A stretch of DNA of 39,197 bases from a virus, in IMG/VR virus record IMGVR_UViG_3300028800_000038, positions 1 to 39,197 of that record; one strand, given 5' to 3'. A program made the translations under genes and the position numbers. This document shows, one piece after another, positions 17,084 to 24,101 of this stretch. Numbering within the stretch: the stretch's first letter is position 1; every line of letters begins with the position of its first letter. The notes beneath the pieces are model-generated. The model saw nothing but the letters and a program-made list of their open reading frames with translations, was not told where the DNA came from and did not search any database.

Positions 17084-17377
17084 TTAGTCCAATAAAATAA
17101 TATATTCTTTAGGGAAGTTTCTTCTGAATACGTCTCTTGCTGTGTCAAATAAAATAAAAAGATGATCGTATTCTTTGTTATTCATATAGAAGCCAAATAA
17201 AGAATTGCGGATTAGGTCTCGCTCGGAATCCATAATTGCATTATAAAGAGCAACGGCTGCAGGACACAATTCAACTTGCCTTCCTGAAAACCTATTCGTG
17301 ATTATCTCGCTCTTATCCCCAATCACCAGTGTTTTTAGGATTTCCTTCTCTTTTTTAGTCATTTTTATATTTTCCAT
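17084..17377 (-). CDS. conserved phage protein of unknown function (97 aa)
   Basis: The core 'SEIITNRFSGRQVELCPAAV' and 'ALYNAIMDSERDLI' is a pattern I recall from small early proteins in many phages, without assigned function. The C-terminal half is variable ('FDTARDVFRRNFPKEYI'). First gene of the minus-strand early operon; GGGGAT precedes the ATG. Confidence 0.65.
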   Translation of the reverse strand: MENIKMTKKEKEILKTLVIGDKSEIITNRFSGRQVELCPAAVALYNAIMDSERDLIRNSLFGFYMNNKEYDHLFILFDTARDVFRRNFPKEYIILLD

Positions 17378-17403
17378 ATCCCCATGTCCCTGATTTATAT
17401 AGC

Positions 17404-17437
17404 GCCCTATTTCTCTAAGAAGGTAGAGAAATAGGGC
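17404..17437 (-). promoter_or_regulatory. 14-bp leader hairpin of the minus-strand early operon
   Basis: A perfect stem GCCCTATTTCTCTA / TAGAGAAATAGGGC with a 6-nt loop sits about 27 nt upstream of the 17377 start, between that gene and its likely promoter. No T-run follows on either strand, so antitermination, mRNA stability or protein binding is more likely than plain termination. Confidence 0.55.
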
Positions 17438-17509
17438 CGAAAGGAGCTACTATTATGAAAGCGTAGCATTTTTTATTTCAATCTTCTGTTACTACTACTT
17501 TAACATATA

Positions 17510-17546
17510 TTGCATAATTTGCAAATAAATTAATAGATGTTATAAT
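17510..17546 (+). promoter_or_regulatory. promoter and inverted repeat for the HTH-ankyrin unit
   Basis: -35 TTGCAA (17519-17524), 16-bp spacer, -10 TATAAT (17541-17546, consensus). An inverted repeat TTGCA...TGCAA (17510-17524) overlaps the -35 and may be an operator. Minus-strand elements TTGCAA and TAAAGT, 16 bp apart, in the same stretch could drive the early operon, making this a divergent control region (17378-17581). Confidence 0.7.
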
Positions 17547-17581
17547 ATCTTCATATAGAATATTAAATAGAGAGACTTGCG

Positions 17582-17791
17582 ATGATAGATAAACAAAGAG
17601 AAAAGAGAGAAGACTTATTGCTCAGATTAGAGAATGTTATTGTGGATAATCCGATATCGATGGCTCGATTAGCTTTGCAGATAGGATTGGCATATAATAC
17701 CCTCAAAAGCTTCATGGCAGGCAGCAGGTTCACCAGCATGGAAGCATTGGCCAGGATAGAAAAGTATCTATTGGAGAAAGAGGGGGACTAA
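17582..17791 (+). CDS. small HTH regulator (69 aa)
   Basis: The HTH core is 'MARLALQIGLAYNTLKSFMA' with a flanking helix 'TSMEALARIEKYLLEKEG'. Its size and pattern match the 19080 gene ('SLAKAIGIGYRSFMRFL'), so the two are paralogues. It overlaps the ankyrin gene by one base (TAATG). Probably a repressor of the divergent control region. Confidence 0.72.
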   Translation: MIDKQREKREDLLLRLENVIVDNPISMARLALQIGLAYNTLKSFMAGSRFTSMEALARIEKYLLEKEGD

Positions 17792-18213
17792 TGAAGTTCG
17801 CATGGATAGTATTGCTATCGACTTTATCTTTAAGTGCAATGCAGACACCTACGTTTTTGCATAAGACAGTGAGTTGGGAATATAGTCCAGAGCAGCTTCA
17901 GACATATCTTTCTTGTTTTCCGGGCAATATTAATACCTATTGCAATGGTTGTACGCCGCTCCATGAATGGGCTACATGGTCTTTGGGAGTAATTCCTGAT
18001 TCCAACCATCTTTATAATGCGCAAGAGAAGTTAGCGATGTTGATCAAGGTAGGTGCGGATCCCGCATTGAAGGATAAGCATGGCCATACTGCATTGGATA
18101 TCTTGCAGATGAATTACAATTCATTCAGTAAGGATACTGCGTTTGATAAGGGTTCATATGCCATCACAGTTCTCATGGCTCAGTTGCAGTTTGCGCAGAA
18201 GCTTAAGAAATAA
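17791..18213 (+). CDS. secreted ankyrin-repeat protein
   Basis: 140 aa. Signal peptide 1-16 ('MKFAWIVLLSTLSLSAM'). An ankyrin-type 'GCTPLHEWA' lies at 53-61. A second, clearer repeat, 'LIKVGADPALKDKHGHTALD', lies at 84-103. Ankyrin repeats bind proteins and, when secreted by bacteria, usually act on eukaryotic partners. It is translationally coupled to a small HTH regulator, so it looks like a phage-borne accessory gene expressed outside the lytic programme. It could also have been acquired from the host. Confidence 0.8.
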   Translation: MKFAWIVLLSTLSLSAMQTPTFLHKTVSWEYSPEQLQTYLSCFPGNINTYCNGCTPLHEWATWSLGVIPDSNHLYNAQEKLAMLIKVGADPALKDKHGHTALDILQMNYNSFSKDTAFDKGSYAITVLMAQLQFAQKLKK

Positions 18214-18214
18214 A

Positions 18215-18235
18215 GCCACCGAGACTATCGGTGGC
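18215..18235 (+). terminator. bidirectional terminator between convergent genes
   Basis: Stem GCCACCGA / TCGGTGGC with a 5-nt loop, placed two bases after the ankyrin stop. On the minus strand it is followed by TTTATTTCTT, so it would also stop transcription of the 18917-18267 gene. Confidence 0.7.
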
Positions 18236-18266
18236 CAACTTATACTCTGTTTTGCCTAGATCTTCT

Positions 18267-18917
18267 TTATGGAAGGAATGGAACTGCGGTTCCTGCGATA
18301 GCTGCGGCTGTTGCTGCGCTTTCTACAGCGGCTACATAGCCAACTGCGCCATTGGTTACTGCGGTTGCCGTGCCAACCATTGCGCCTGCAGCTTCTACGC
18401 CAATAGTAGCAATAATTGCTTTACCGGCTGCGACTCCGCCTGCGGCTGCATTGATCATTGGTGTGCCATAAGGGAGCATTTCTGCGCCATAGATAGCAGC
18501 ATCAGCTAAGTGAGCAGCGAGATATGGTGCTTCCCAGTTGGCAAGGATTGCTGCTTCTTGTACTGCGGTTAGGGTAGCTGCGCCAGGAGCGGCTGCGGTG
18601 AATCCCACAACAGGAATGCCTTCAAGGGCTGCTATTGTTGTGCTTGGCAATATGGTTGATGAGGCGGTTGATACCAGAGCGGTAGCGCTTGTTTGTCCTG
18701 CTGATGCAACAATATTAGCAACAGTTCCTCCGGCTGCGCCAACAGTCGTAGCCGCAATAGTTATTGGTACGCCATAACCAAGACCTTTGGTAACCCAATA
18801 GCAAAACGCGCCGAATAATGGACCGCGTGCAACTTGAGATGGCTGGATTGCATAGACTGGCATGCTAAAAAGGCATGCAATTGATAAGGCAACAAAGCCT
18901 TTTTTAATTTGTAACAT
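18267..18917 (-). CDS. secreted Ala/Gly-rich protein of unknown function
   Basis: 216 aa. Signal peptide about 1-23 ('GFVALSIACLFSMPVYA'). The mature protein is very rich in Ala, Gly, Thr and Val with long weakly hydrophobic stretches ('VTKGLGYGVPITIAATTVGA', 'GGVAAGKAIIATIGVEAAGA'), which suggests membrane insertion or export. AGGAGTAACTT precedes the ATG. It has its own promoter and terminator. Accessory (moron-like) gene; no family recognised. Confidence 0.7.
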   Translation of the reverse strand: MLQIKKGFVALSIACLFSMPVYAIQPSQVARGPLFGAFCYWVTKGLGYGVPITIAATTVGAAGGTVANIVASAGQTSATALVSTASSTILPSTTIAALEGIPVVGFTAAAPGAATLTAVQEAAILANWEAPYLAAHLADAAIYGAEMLPYGTPMINAAAGGVAAGKAIIATIGVEAAGAMVGTATAVTNGAVGYVAAVESAATAAAIAGTAVPFLP

Positions 18918-19021
18918 AAGTTACTCCTGTTAAATATAATTAAATGAACTGCTCTTCATAACTATCTACTCCCTTTTACGACTGTACCGTTATTTCCTTC
19001 CAGGTTTAAACAGTGTAAAAG

Positions 19022-19057
19022 TTGTATTTAATGTATCACAGTGGTACAATATGTCAA
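19022..19057. promoter_or_regulatory. overlapping divergent promoters with operator
   Basis: Plus strand: -35 TTGTAT (19022-19027), 17-bp spacer, -10 TACAAT (19045-19050), serving the HTH gene at 19080. Minus strand: -35 TTGACA (19057-19052), 16-bp spacer, -10 TACATT (19035-19030), serving the secreted protein at 18917. The imperfect palindrome GTATCACAGTGGTAC (19033-19047) overlaps both -10 elements and could switch between them. Confidence 0.75.
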
Positions 19058-19079
19058 TAACAATGCGAAAGGGCATAGT

Positions 19080-19283
19080 ATGATGCAAAGAGATGAATTG
19101 CGCAAAAGAATATCAGAGATATTGATGGATGATACGTATAGTACGATATCACTCGCTAAGGCTATAGGGATTGGTTATAGATCGTTTATGAGATTTCTTC
19201 GTGATAGAGGGGCATCTCGTTCTATGACAGAGATCAAGATAAACAGGTTTATTGCACGATATAATGCAAAGGTTAATGAATAA
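19080..19283 (+). CDS. small HTH regulator (67 aa), paralogue of 17582
   Basis: The start is at the ATGATG at 19080 with AAAGGG upstream; the frame is open to 19041 but that part lies in the promoter. HTH: 'TISLAKAIGIGYRSFMRFLR' followed by a helix 'SMTEIKINRFIARYNAK'. It heads a membrane-protein operon and probably controls the divergent promoter directly upstream. Overlaps the next gene by one base. Confidence 0.72.
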   Translation: MMQRDELRKRISEILMDDTYSTISLAKAIGIGYRSFMRFLRDRGASRSMTEIKINRFIARYNAKVNE

Positions 19284-19636
19284 TGAATAAAAAATCCCCT
19301 ATGCGTAAAAAAATTTTAAACATGGGCGAGTATCTTGATAATAATCCCAAGATGAAAGGGTTCTCTGAGGGATTCTGCGCTATGTGTGATGCCATGATCG
19401 CTATTAATGACCATGTTATTGATACTCTCAATAAGGGACCGGAAGACTTAATTGAATTATATGGCGTTATGACGCAACTGAGTAAGGACATGGATCTTTC
19501 GAAATTGCATGAAGATTTTGAATATTTAAGGAAGGCGATTGGAGACGCAGCTGGCATCGAAGACATGATAGTTCATAAGTTTGAAAATACTGATGAAGCC
19601 ATAAAGGCGATGAATGAAGATAATGGTGAGGCATAA
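19283..19636 (+). CDS. unknown helical protein (117 aa)
   Basis: Basic N-terminus (MNKKSPMRKK), then helices ('GFCAMCDAMIAINDHVIDTL', 'EDLIELYGVMTQLSKDMDL', 'KLHEDFEYLRKAIGDAAGI') and an acidic end. Directly coupled to the HTH gene (TAATG). No family recognised. Confidence 0.6.
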   Translation: MNKKSPMRKKILNMGEYLDNNPKMKGFSEGFCAMCDAMIAINDHVIDTLNKGPEDLIELYGVMTQLSKDMDLSKLHEDFEYLRKAIGDAAGIEDMIVHKFENTDEAIKAMNEDNGEA

Positions 19637-19674
19637 GAAAACTACAAGAAGTTTAAAAACGTAAAGGTTAATGA

Positions 19675-19833
19675 ATGATAAGAAAGATTTGGCATTGTTT
19701 GAATTTTGATTTTTATGAGATTGTGGGGCCGGCTATATTAGTGACACTCTTATGGAAGTGGTTTCAGTATGGTGGTATTGAATTGGGTTTAGCATTTGTA
19801 GTGGTTGAGTTAGTTCGAAGTAGAAGGTATTAA
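19675..19833 (+). CDS. small two-span membrane protein (52 aa)
   Basis: 'EIVGPAILVTLLW' and 'IELGLAFVVVELV' are likely spans, with a basic C-terminus (RSRRY). An overlapping frame starting at 19671 gives only 12 codons. The ribosome site is weak (AAAGGTTA). Located in the SPFH operon, which supports a membrane role. Confidence 0.55.
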   Translation: MIRKIWHCLNFDFYEIVGPAILVTLLWKWFQYGGIELGLAFVVVELVRSRRY

Positions 19834-19845
19834 AGGAGAATATTA

Positions 19846-20328
19846 ATGTTTAATTGGTTTAAGAAAAAAGACACCTCTCCTAAGTCATCTGATGATGATG
19901 TGCGCAAGTTGCTTTATAAGTATCCTGAATTGAATTCGGTTTCTCAGTTTTGGATTGATTTTGAGAACAAAGTGATGGCAAAGCATCAGGAGGTATATAT
20001 CGCTGCTATGCGCGGGATTTTAGGTGAATCCCTAGATGAGATGAGGAAGGTTGTTCTCACTGCAAAATCGATAAAGGATGGAATGGATATTGATTTGAGT
20101 TTGAGAATCAATGTTGCTTCTGTGGGAGATAGGCAAGAAGAGATCCTCAAAAGGATTGATGCTATGAGATATTTAAGTTATACGCATCAGCGTAGATATG
20201 AGAAATACAGAGATATGGAGAATGAAATGTGGTGCAAAGCACAGAAGGAAGCGATTGCAGAGTTTGATAGGATGGATGCTGAGTTATTAAAAATTACAAA
20301 AGACATAAAATCAGAAGGTATTAAATGA
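19846..20328 (+). CDS. unknown helical protein encoded next to the SPFH gene
   Basis: 160 aa. It begins with an amphipathic basic stretch ('MFNWFKKKDTSPK') suited to membrane-surface contact. A mostly helical charged body follows, with probable coiled coil at 95-155 ('DRQEEILKRIDAMRYLSY', 'EAIAEFDRMDAELLKITKD'). It overlaps the SPFH gene by four bases (ATGA), so the products are probably made in step. AAGGAGAA precedes the ATG. Confidence 0.65.
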   Translation: MFNWFKKKDTSPKSSDDDVRKLLYKYPELNSVSQFWIDFENKVMAKHQEVYIAAMRGILGESLDEMRKVVLTAKSIKDGMDIDLSLRINVASVGDRQEEILKRIDAMRYLSYTHQRRYEKYRDMENEMWCKAQKEAIAEFDRMDAELLKITKDIKSEGIK

Positions 20329-21113
20329 ATAAAGAAAAGTGGATCGTAAGACTGAGTCTATTTTTTGCGATATTAATAATTATTGTAGCGTTTATTCCCT
20401 ACTATCAGCTTGATCCTGGTATTACGGGATTGCATTTACGGTTTGGCAGGATCATTAATGTTAATAGAGAGGGTGGCATATACTTTAAGATGCCGCTTAT
20501 TGATAGCGTGATAGAGATGCCCAATGGCATACAGAAATGCTCTATAGAGACATCTGCATTGTCTAAGGACTTGCAAGCGATCTCAATTGGTATTGATGTT
20601 AACTATCGGTACATTAATGAGGTTGAGCTGTATAAAGCTACACGTGGCGAGCCAGAGAAGGTTATTTTAAAGCCATTCTGTCATGAGTCTATTAAGGCAA
20701 TCATTGCGCAGTATACCGCAGAGGATCTGATACAAAATAGGCATGAAGCGAAAGAGAAGATCTATGTTGATCTTAAATCTCGTTTAAAGCCTCACTATAT
20801 AGACTTTGTGGAAGTTAACTTTGCGCATGCAGATTTCTCGAGCGAATTTATTCATGCAGTTGAGAGCAAGCAAATAGCATTACAAGAATCTATGAAGGCA
20901 AAGAATCTTACTGAGAAGGTAAGGGAAACTGCCCTACAAACAAAGCTCATAGCAGATGCTGAGGCTTATGCTCAACAGATCAAGAAACAATCAGCTACGC
21001 GTGAATTAGCGCAGTTAAAAGCTATTGAGAAATGGGATGGGGTATTGCCAAGAGTAGTATCAGGAGCTATCCCGTTTATAGATTTAGATGATCCTAAAGT
21101 GCAGGGTAGATAA
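20325..21113 (+). CDS. SPFH/band-7 (prohibitin-like) membrane protein
   Basis: 262 aa. Residues 9-27 form an N-terminal membrane anchor ('LSLFFAILIIIVAFIPYY'). The SPFH domain follows (about 30-190): 'GLHLRFGRIINVNREGGIYF', 'SIGIDVNYRYINEVELYK', 'HESIKAIIAQYTAEDLIQNR'. A coiled-coil segment ends it ('ESKQIALQESMKAKNLTEKV', 'KLIADAEAYAQQIKKQSATR'). Its closest bacterial outline is HflC/HflK or stomatin, which ring and control FtsH. A phage copy could compete with host HflKC or reorganise the membrane. It lies in a coupled operon with small membrane proteins. Confidence 0.85.
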   Translation: MNKEKWIVRLSLFFAILIIIVAFIPYYQLDPGITGLHLRFGRIINVNREGGIYFKMPLIDSVIEMPNGIQKCSIETSALSKDLQAISIGIDVNYRYINEVELYKATRGEPEKVILKPFCHESIKAIIAQYTAEDLIQNRHEAKEKIYVDLKSRLKPHYIDFVEVNFAHADFSSEFIHAVESKQIALQESMKAKNLTEKVRETALQTKLIADAEAYAQQIKKQSATRELAQLKAIEKWDGVLPRVVSGAIPFIDLDDPKVQGR

Positions 21114-21352
21114 TGATTTGGAAGAGATTTGAGGATGAATTACCCAAATTAGATCATCCTATACTTATATTGATGGAAACTATTATTGATAAGGATCAGT
21201 ATATTCATTGGATATCGAGTGGGAGGTTCACGCTCCGGGATGGTCTTATAATTCATGCGAAAAAAGAAGATCTTTATCCTTCCCTTCCTTTTAAGTGGGC
21301 TCCGATGGTTGAATTGCCGTGTGAATCTAAAACAAAGGTTAGTTTGAGATGA
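21113..21352 (+). CDS. small DUF551-like protein (79 aa)
   Basis: 'MIWKRFEDELPKLDHPILIL' at the start and 'FKWAPMVELP' near the end recall the DUF551 layout (W...LP...VL...ITHWMPLP) but are divergent. It starts in the stop of the SPFH gene (TAATG). A clearer member is at 26988-27212. Function unknown. Confidence 0.55.
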   Translation: MIWKRFEDELPKLDHPILILMETIIDKDQYIHWISSGRFTLRDGLIIHAKKEDLYPSLPFKWAPMVELPCESKTKVSLR

Positions 21353-21463
21353 TCAATATATGGCCAGAATCTGATTGATTTACCCTGTCTTTCAGGTACA
21401 ATACCAATATATTTTAATAATCTAGCGTAATGTTAGGTGAGTTAAAGTTTCTTAGAAATAAAA

Positions 21464-21485
21464 AGCCCCAGATTTCTCTGAGGCT
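21464..21485 (+). terminator. terminator after the SPFH operon
   Basis: Hairpin AGCCCCAGA / TCTGAGGCT (one mismatch) followed by CCTTAAATTTT. A second hairpin, ATTCCC..AGAC / GTTTGGGAAT, lies at 21501-21532. Both fall in the gene-free stretch 21353-21810. Confidence 0.7.
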
Positions 21486-21612
21486 CCTTAAATTTTAGCT
21501 ATTCCCCCAGACCTCTTCAAATGTTTGGGAATAAGCGAGAGAAAAAAAAGAACCTGTAATTAAACAAGCCCTTTTTAGTACTAGTCATTTGCTGTGACAC
21601 AAAATAACTGCG

Positions 21613-21826
21613 AACACTTATGTATATAACACTTATGTATGTATATAACACTTATGTACGAGACCTTTTAAGTCTTAGAGATAAATCTTATGAACAACAC
21701 ACACATTAAATCTTAGGAACAAAGATAGATGAAGAAACATACACACTTTAAATCTTAGAAATAAAGATATATGAAGAAACATACACATTAAATCTTAGGA
21801 ACTAATCTATATGAACTACACACAAA
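21613..21826. repeat. iteron-like direct repeats, candidate replication origin
   Basis: Two repeat families lie directly before the winged-helix gene. Three copies of AACACTTATGTA start at 21613, 21628 and 21647. Four longer units with the core TTAAATCTTAGRAA start at 21668, 21706, 21748 and 21788 (38, 42 and 40 bp apart) and share the tail ATGAAGAAACATACACA in the middle copies. The last unit runs over the start codon at 21811. This is the usual layout of iterons for an initiator that binds its own upstream region. The stretch is AT-rich. Confidence 0.75.
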
Positions 21827-23118
21827 GTCAACAAGAAAATAAAATAAATCCCCTGATCTTGGGGATTATGAATGAGAATAATTCTCTTAAGCTTGAGATT
21901 CTCAATTATTTTGTCTATTTAAGTACTCGTTTCAGGTTTGTTTTCCCTTCTCAGGGAACTATTGCTGCCAAGTTTGGTGTTACTCGCGGATGGGTTAATG
22001 CTCTTTTGGCTGAGTGGAAGCAATTGGGTGTTATCAAGTATCGCCAGCAGGGTTTCAATCGTTCATGCATTTATATTCTCAATCCATTGCTTGAGAGAGA
22101 GAAGAATCGTATTAAGTTTAAGCTTCCTGCTGCTGTTTTGCTGCTCTCGATTTCTTCCCTTTGTAGCGCTGTTTTCCAGGAGGAGTTGACACTAAGTAAT
22201 ATAAGGAAATATATATATGAAAATTCATATGAAATTGTTACTGTTCCGAGTGCAGAATATGGATTTTATGAAGAGCGTCCTACCAAAGAGGAATCAATAA
22301 CCTATTTATTTATCCCTACTACTACTACTACTCGAAAGACATGCATAGGAGTAGTAATAAAAAAAGAAAAAGAGACTGTAATGTTAAACGAAGCAAGTCG
22401 CAACTTCATAATACGAAGCCAAAACAATCCCAATGCGAAAGTAGCATTGGAGAATCCAGAGATAGTCGCTGCGGTGTTTACTCCTTTGATGGAGCAAGTG
22501 CAACATTCCCTAAAATGGGATGAAAGAGAGACTCTGTTTCTTGCAGCGATTCCTACTGAAGCGGTTACGTATACTTATGGCTTAGCCAAGAGAATCCTTG
22601 ATGGATCTTTCCCTATTACTACTCCTATCGACGATAGCTTTAATTGGTTCGTAGGCGTGGCTAGTAAGAAATGCAAGGAGCTAGGACTCCATATAGATCG
22701 TCGATTCTATCAAGCACTCTGTCAGATCAAGGGAATAGAACCAGTAGTAGCAGGAGAAAATCCTAAGCCTCTTCGACAAGGATCGAAACCACGAAACCCA
22801 TCAGGTCATAGTCCGGCTAAAGAAGAACCAAAAATGACCGAGAACGAACGAATTGGATTCCTCACAAAGGAGATTGCAGGCTTTAAGGAAAAGATCTCCA
22901 ATCCTCAAAAATACTTCCTACCTAATGTGAACCTTGTAGAAGCACTAGAAGCAGGAACAGCACTACTAGCTGCACGTGAACAAGAGCTTGCTGACTTATT
23001 AAATCCACCTGCTAAGATAATCGACAAATCAGCAACCCAAATGACGCCAGAAGAATGGCTTATCTGGAATAGAGAAACAAAGATACAGCGTCTAAAGGAA
23101 GAAAGATACAGCGTCTAA
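21811..23118 (+). CDS. winged-helix replication initiator candidate (435 aa)
   Basis: The N-terminal 95 residues form a winged helix: 'LEILNYFVYLSTRF', 'FPSQGTIAAKFGVTRGWVNA', 'LLAEWKQLGVIKYRQQG'. A hydrophobic segment lies at 103-118. A Thr run ('PTTTTTRK') is encoded by a CTA trinucleotide repeat. Two further helical domains follow (about 190-310 and 345-430). It lies on the iteron array, so replication initiation is the likely role. The start ATG falls inside the last iteron without a good ribosome site, so translation may be weak or autoregulated. The C-terminus has been changed by a 23-bp tandem duplication. Confidence 0.65.
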   Translation: MNYTQSQQENKINPLILGIMNENNSLKLEILNYFVYLSTRFRFVFPSQGTIAAKFGVTRGWVNALLAEWKQLGVIKYRQQGFNRSCIYILNPLLEREKNRIKFKLPAAVLLLSISSLCSAVFQEELTLSNIRKYIYENSYEIVTVPSAEYGFYEERPTKEESITYLFIPTTTTTRKTCIGVVIKKEKETVMLNEASRNFIIRSQNNPNAKVALENPEIVAAVFTPLMEQVQHSLKWDERETLFLAAIPTEAVTYTYGLAKRILDGSFPITTPIDDSFNWFVGVASKKCKELGLHIDRRFYQALCQIKGIEPVVAGENPKPLRQGSKPRNPSGHSPAKEEPKMTENERIGFLTKEIAGFKEKISNPQKYFLPNVNLVEALEAGTALLAAREQELADLLNPPAKIIDKSATQMTPEEWLIWNRETKIQRLKEERYSV

Positions 23119-23126
23119 AGGAAGAA
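23081..23126 (+). repeat. 23-bp tandem duplication at the 3' end of the initiator gene
   Basis: AGATACAGCGTCTAAAGGAA plus GAA is present twice, at 23081-23103 and 23104-23126. Since 23 is not a multiple of three, the second copy is read in another frame and supplies the TAA at 23116. With one copy the gene would end at a TGA near 23150 with a different tail. Confidence 0.9.
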
Positions 23127-23160
23127 AAAAGTTTAATGAGAACTATTTGAAGGATTAACA

Positions 23161-23550
23161 ATGAGAGAGAAATCATACATAATCCCCCTGAAGCCTATTA
23201 GCTGGAAGCGCGTAGGATTATCAGGAACCAGATTCTATGATCAGCAAGTTAATGATAAAATAGCCTATGGACTATATCTGCTCAAATCTCATGGCAATGA
23301 TGATATGTTCAATAACCCCATAGAGCTTGATGTAACATTCTATATGACTACCGCTCAGCAGAAAATCAAACAAATCAAAAAGCATCATGCATCAACGCCA
23401 GACCTCGATAATTTGATCAAACTACTTCTGGATGCTATCGTAGACACCAAAACAATAGTTTCTGATGACAAAATCATATCAGTCATACACGCTAAAAAAG
23501 TATACGACTCAAAACCTAGAACCGAATTTACCATTAGAGAATTAGAGTGA
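23161..23550 (+). CDS. rusA: RusA-type Holliday junction resolvase
   Basis: 129 aa, the family's usual length. Catalytic acids are seen in 'TPDLDNLIKLLLDAI' (D81, D83, D91) and 'SDDKIISVIHAKK' (D102, D103). The N-terminus 'PLKPISWKRVG' and 'FYD' fit the fold. It cuts branched DNA during recombination or before packaging, and would act with the Erf protein. The stop overlaps the GTG start of the next gene. Confidence 0.92.
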   Translation: MREKSYIIPLKPISWKRVGLSGTRFYDQQVNDKIAYGLYLLKSHGNDDMFNNPIELDVTFYMTTAQQKIKQIKKHHASTPDLDNLIKLLLDAIVDTKTIVSDDKIISVIHAKKVYDSKPRTEFTIRELE

Positions 23551-24101
23551 GAAGTAATAAAGTAGCACCAGTGCGATCTGTAAAGGGAAAAACCCCCCAA
23601 CTTAGCACTAAGAAATCTGTTGTGTCAAAGTTGCGTAACAAAATTACTGTTGATGAAATAGATTTCTTTTATAGTGCATTAAATGAAGTAACTGCGCATA
23701 ATTTAGCAAACAAGTTGATTGACTTAGTTGAAGAACATGAGGACATTCGAAGCATGGCAACGTGTTATAGAAAGCTTGGTGTTTTACCCGAGCGGTTTCA
23801 TGAAGCCCTTAAGGTGTTTCCTAAGCTCAAGACAGCTCATGAGTATGTCAAAGTGCTCTTCTCTGAACGCAAAGAGAAGATAGCCGAAGAAAGAGATCCT
23901 AAATTCCATTCAGATTCTCTTCATATATACTCCTATGATCATGCAGCCGATAAGACTCTTGATCATGAACGCAAGAAAGACCTTAAGAAGATAACTGAAG
24001 ATAGCAAGAACGATAATACAACCAAAGTCATAGTACTCTCTCAGTTAGATACTGGGGAACTCGTACAAATTGGTGGTAAGAAGGAAGAAGATGAACGATA
24101 A
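23547..24101 (+). CDS. probable small terminase subunit or packaging accessory
   Basis: 184 aa with a GTG start in the GTGA overlap with rusA. The basic N-terminus is followed by helices ('ITVDEIDFFYSALNEVTAHN', 'LANKLIDLVEEHEDIRSMAT', 'CYRKLGVLPERFHEALKVF') that could form a DNA-binding helical domain. The C-terminus is charged. Its position two genes before terL fits terS. No sequence signature was recognised, so this is inference. Confidence 0.5.
   Translation: MRSNKVAPVRSVKGKTPQLSTKKSVVSKLRNKITVDEIDFFYSALNEVTAHNLANKLIDLVEEHEDIRSMATCYRKLGVLPERFHEALKVFPKLKTAHEYVKVLFSERKEKIAEERDPKFHSDSLHIYSYDHAADKTLDHERKKDLKKITEDSKNDNTTKVIVLSQLDTGELVQIGGKKEEDER

Noticed and set aside
16785-17377. Toxin-antitoxin pair formed by the HigA-like HTH gene and the 97-aa gene
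   Set aside because: The 97-aa protein shows no RelE/HigB pattern and matches a common small phage protein type, so a toxin role is unsupported.
21353-21810. CRISPR array in the repeat-rich non-coding stretch
   Set aside because: Repeats are direct, imperfect and nearly contiguous, with no spacers of even length and no cas genes. Iterons fit better.
22315-22335. CTA trinucleotide run in the initiator gene as a phase-variable tract
   Set aside because: Unit length is three, so changes would keep the frame; it only encodes a short Thr run.
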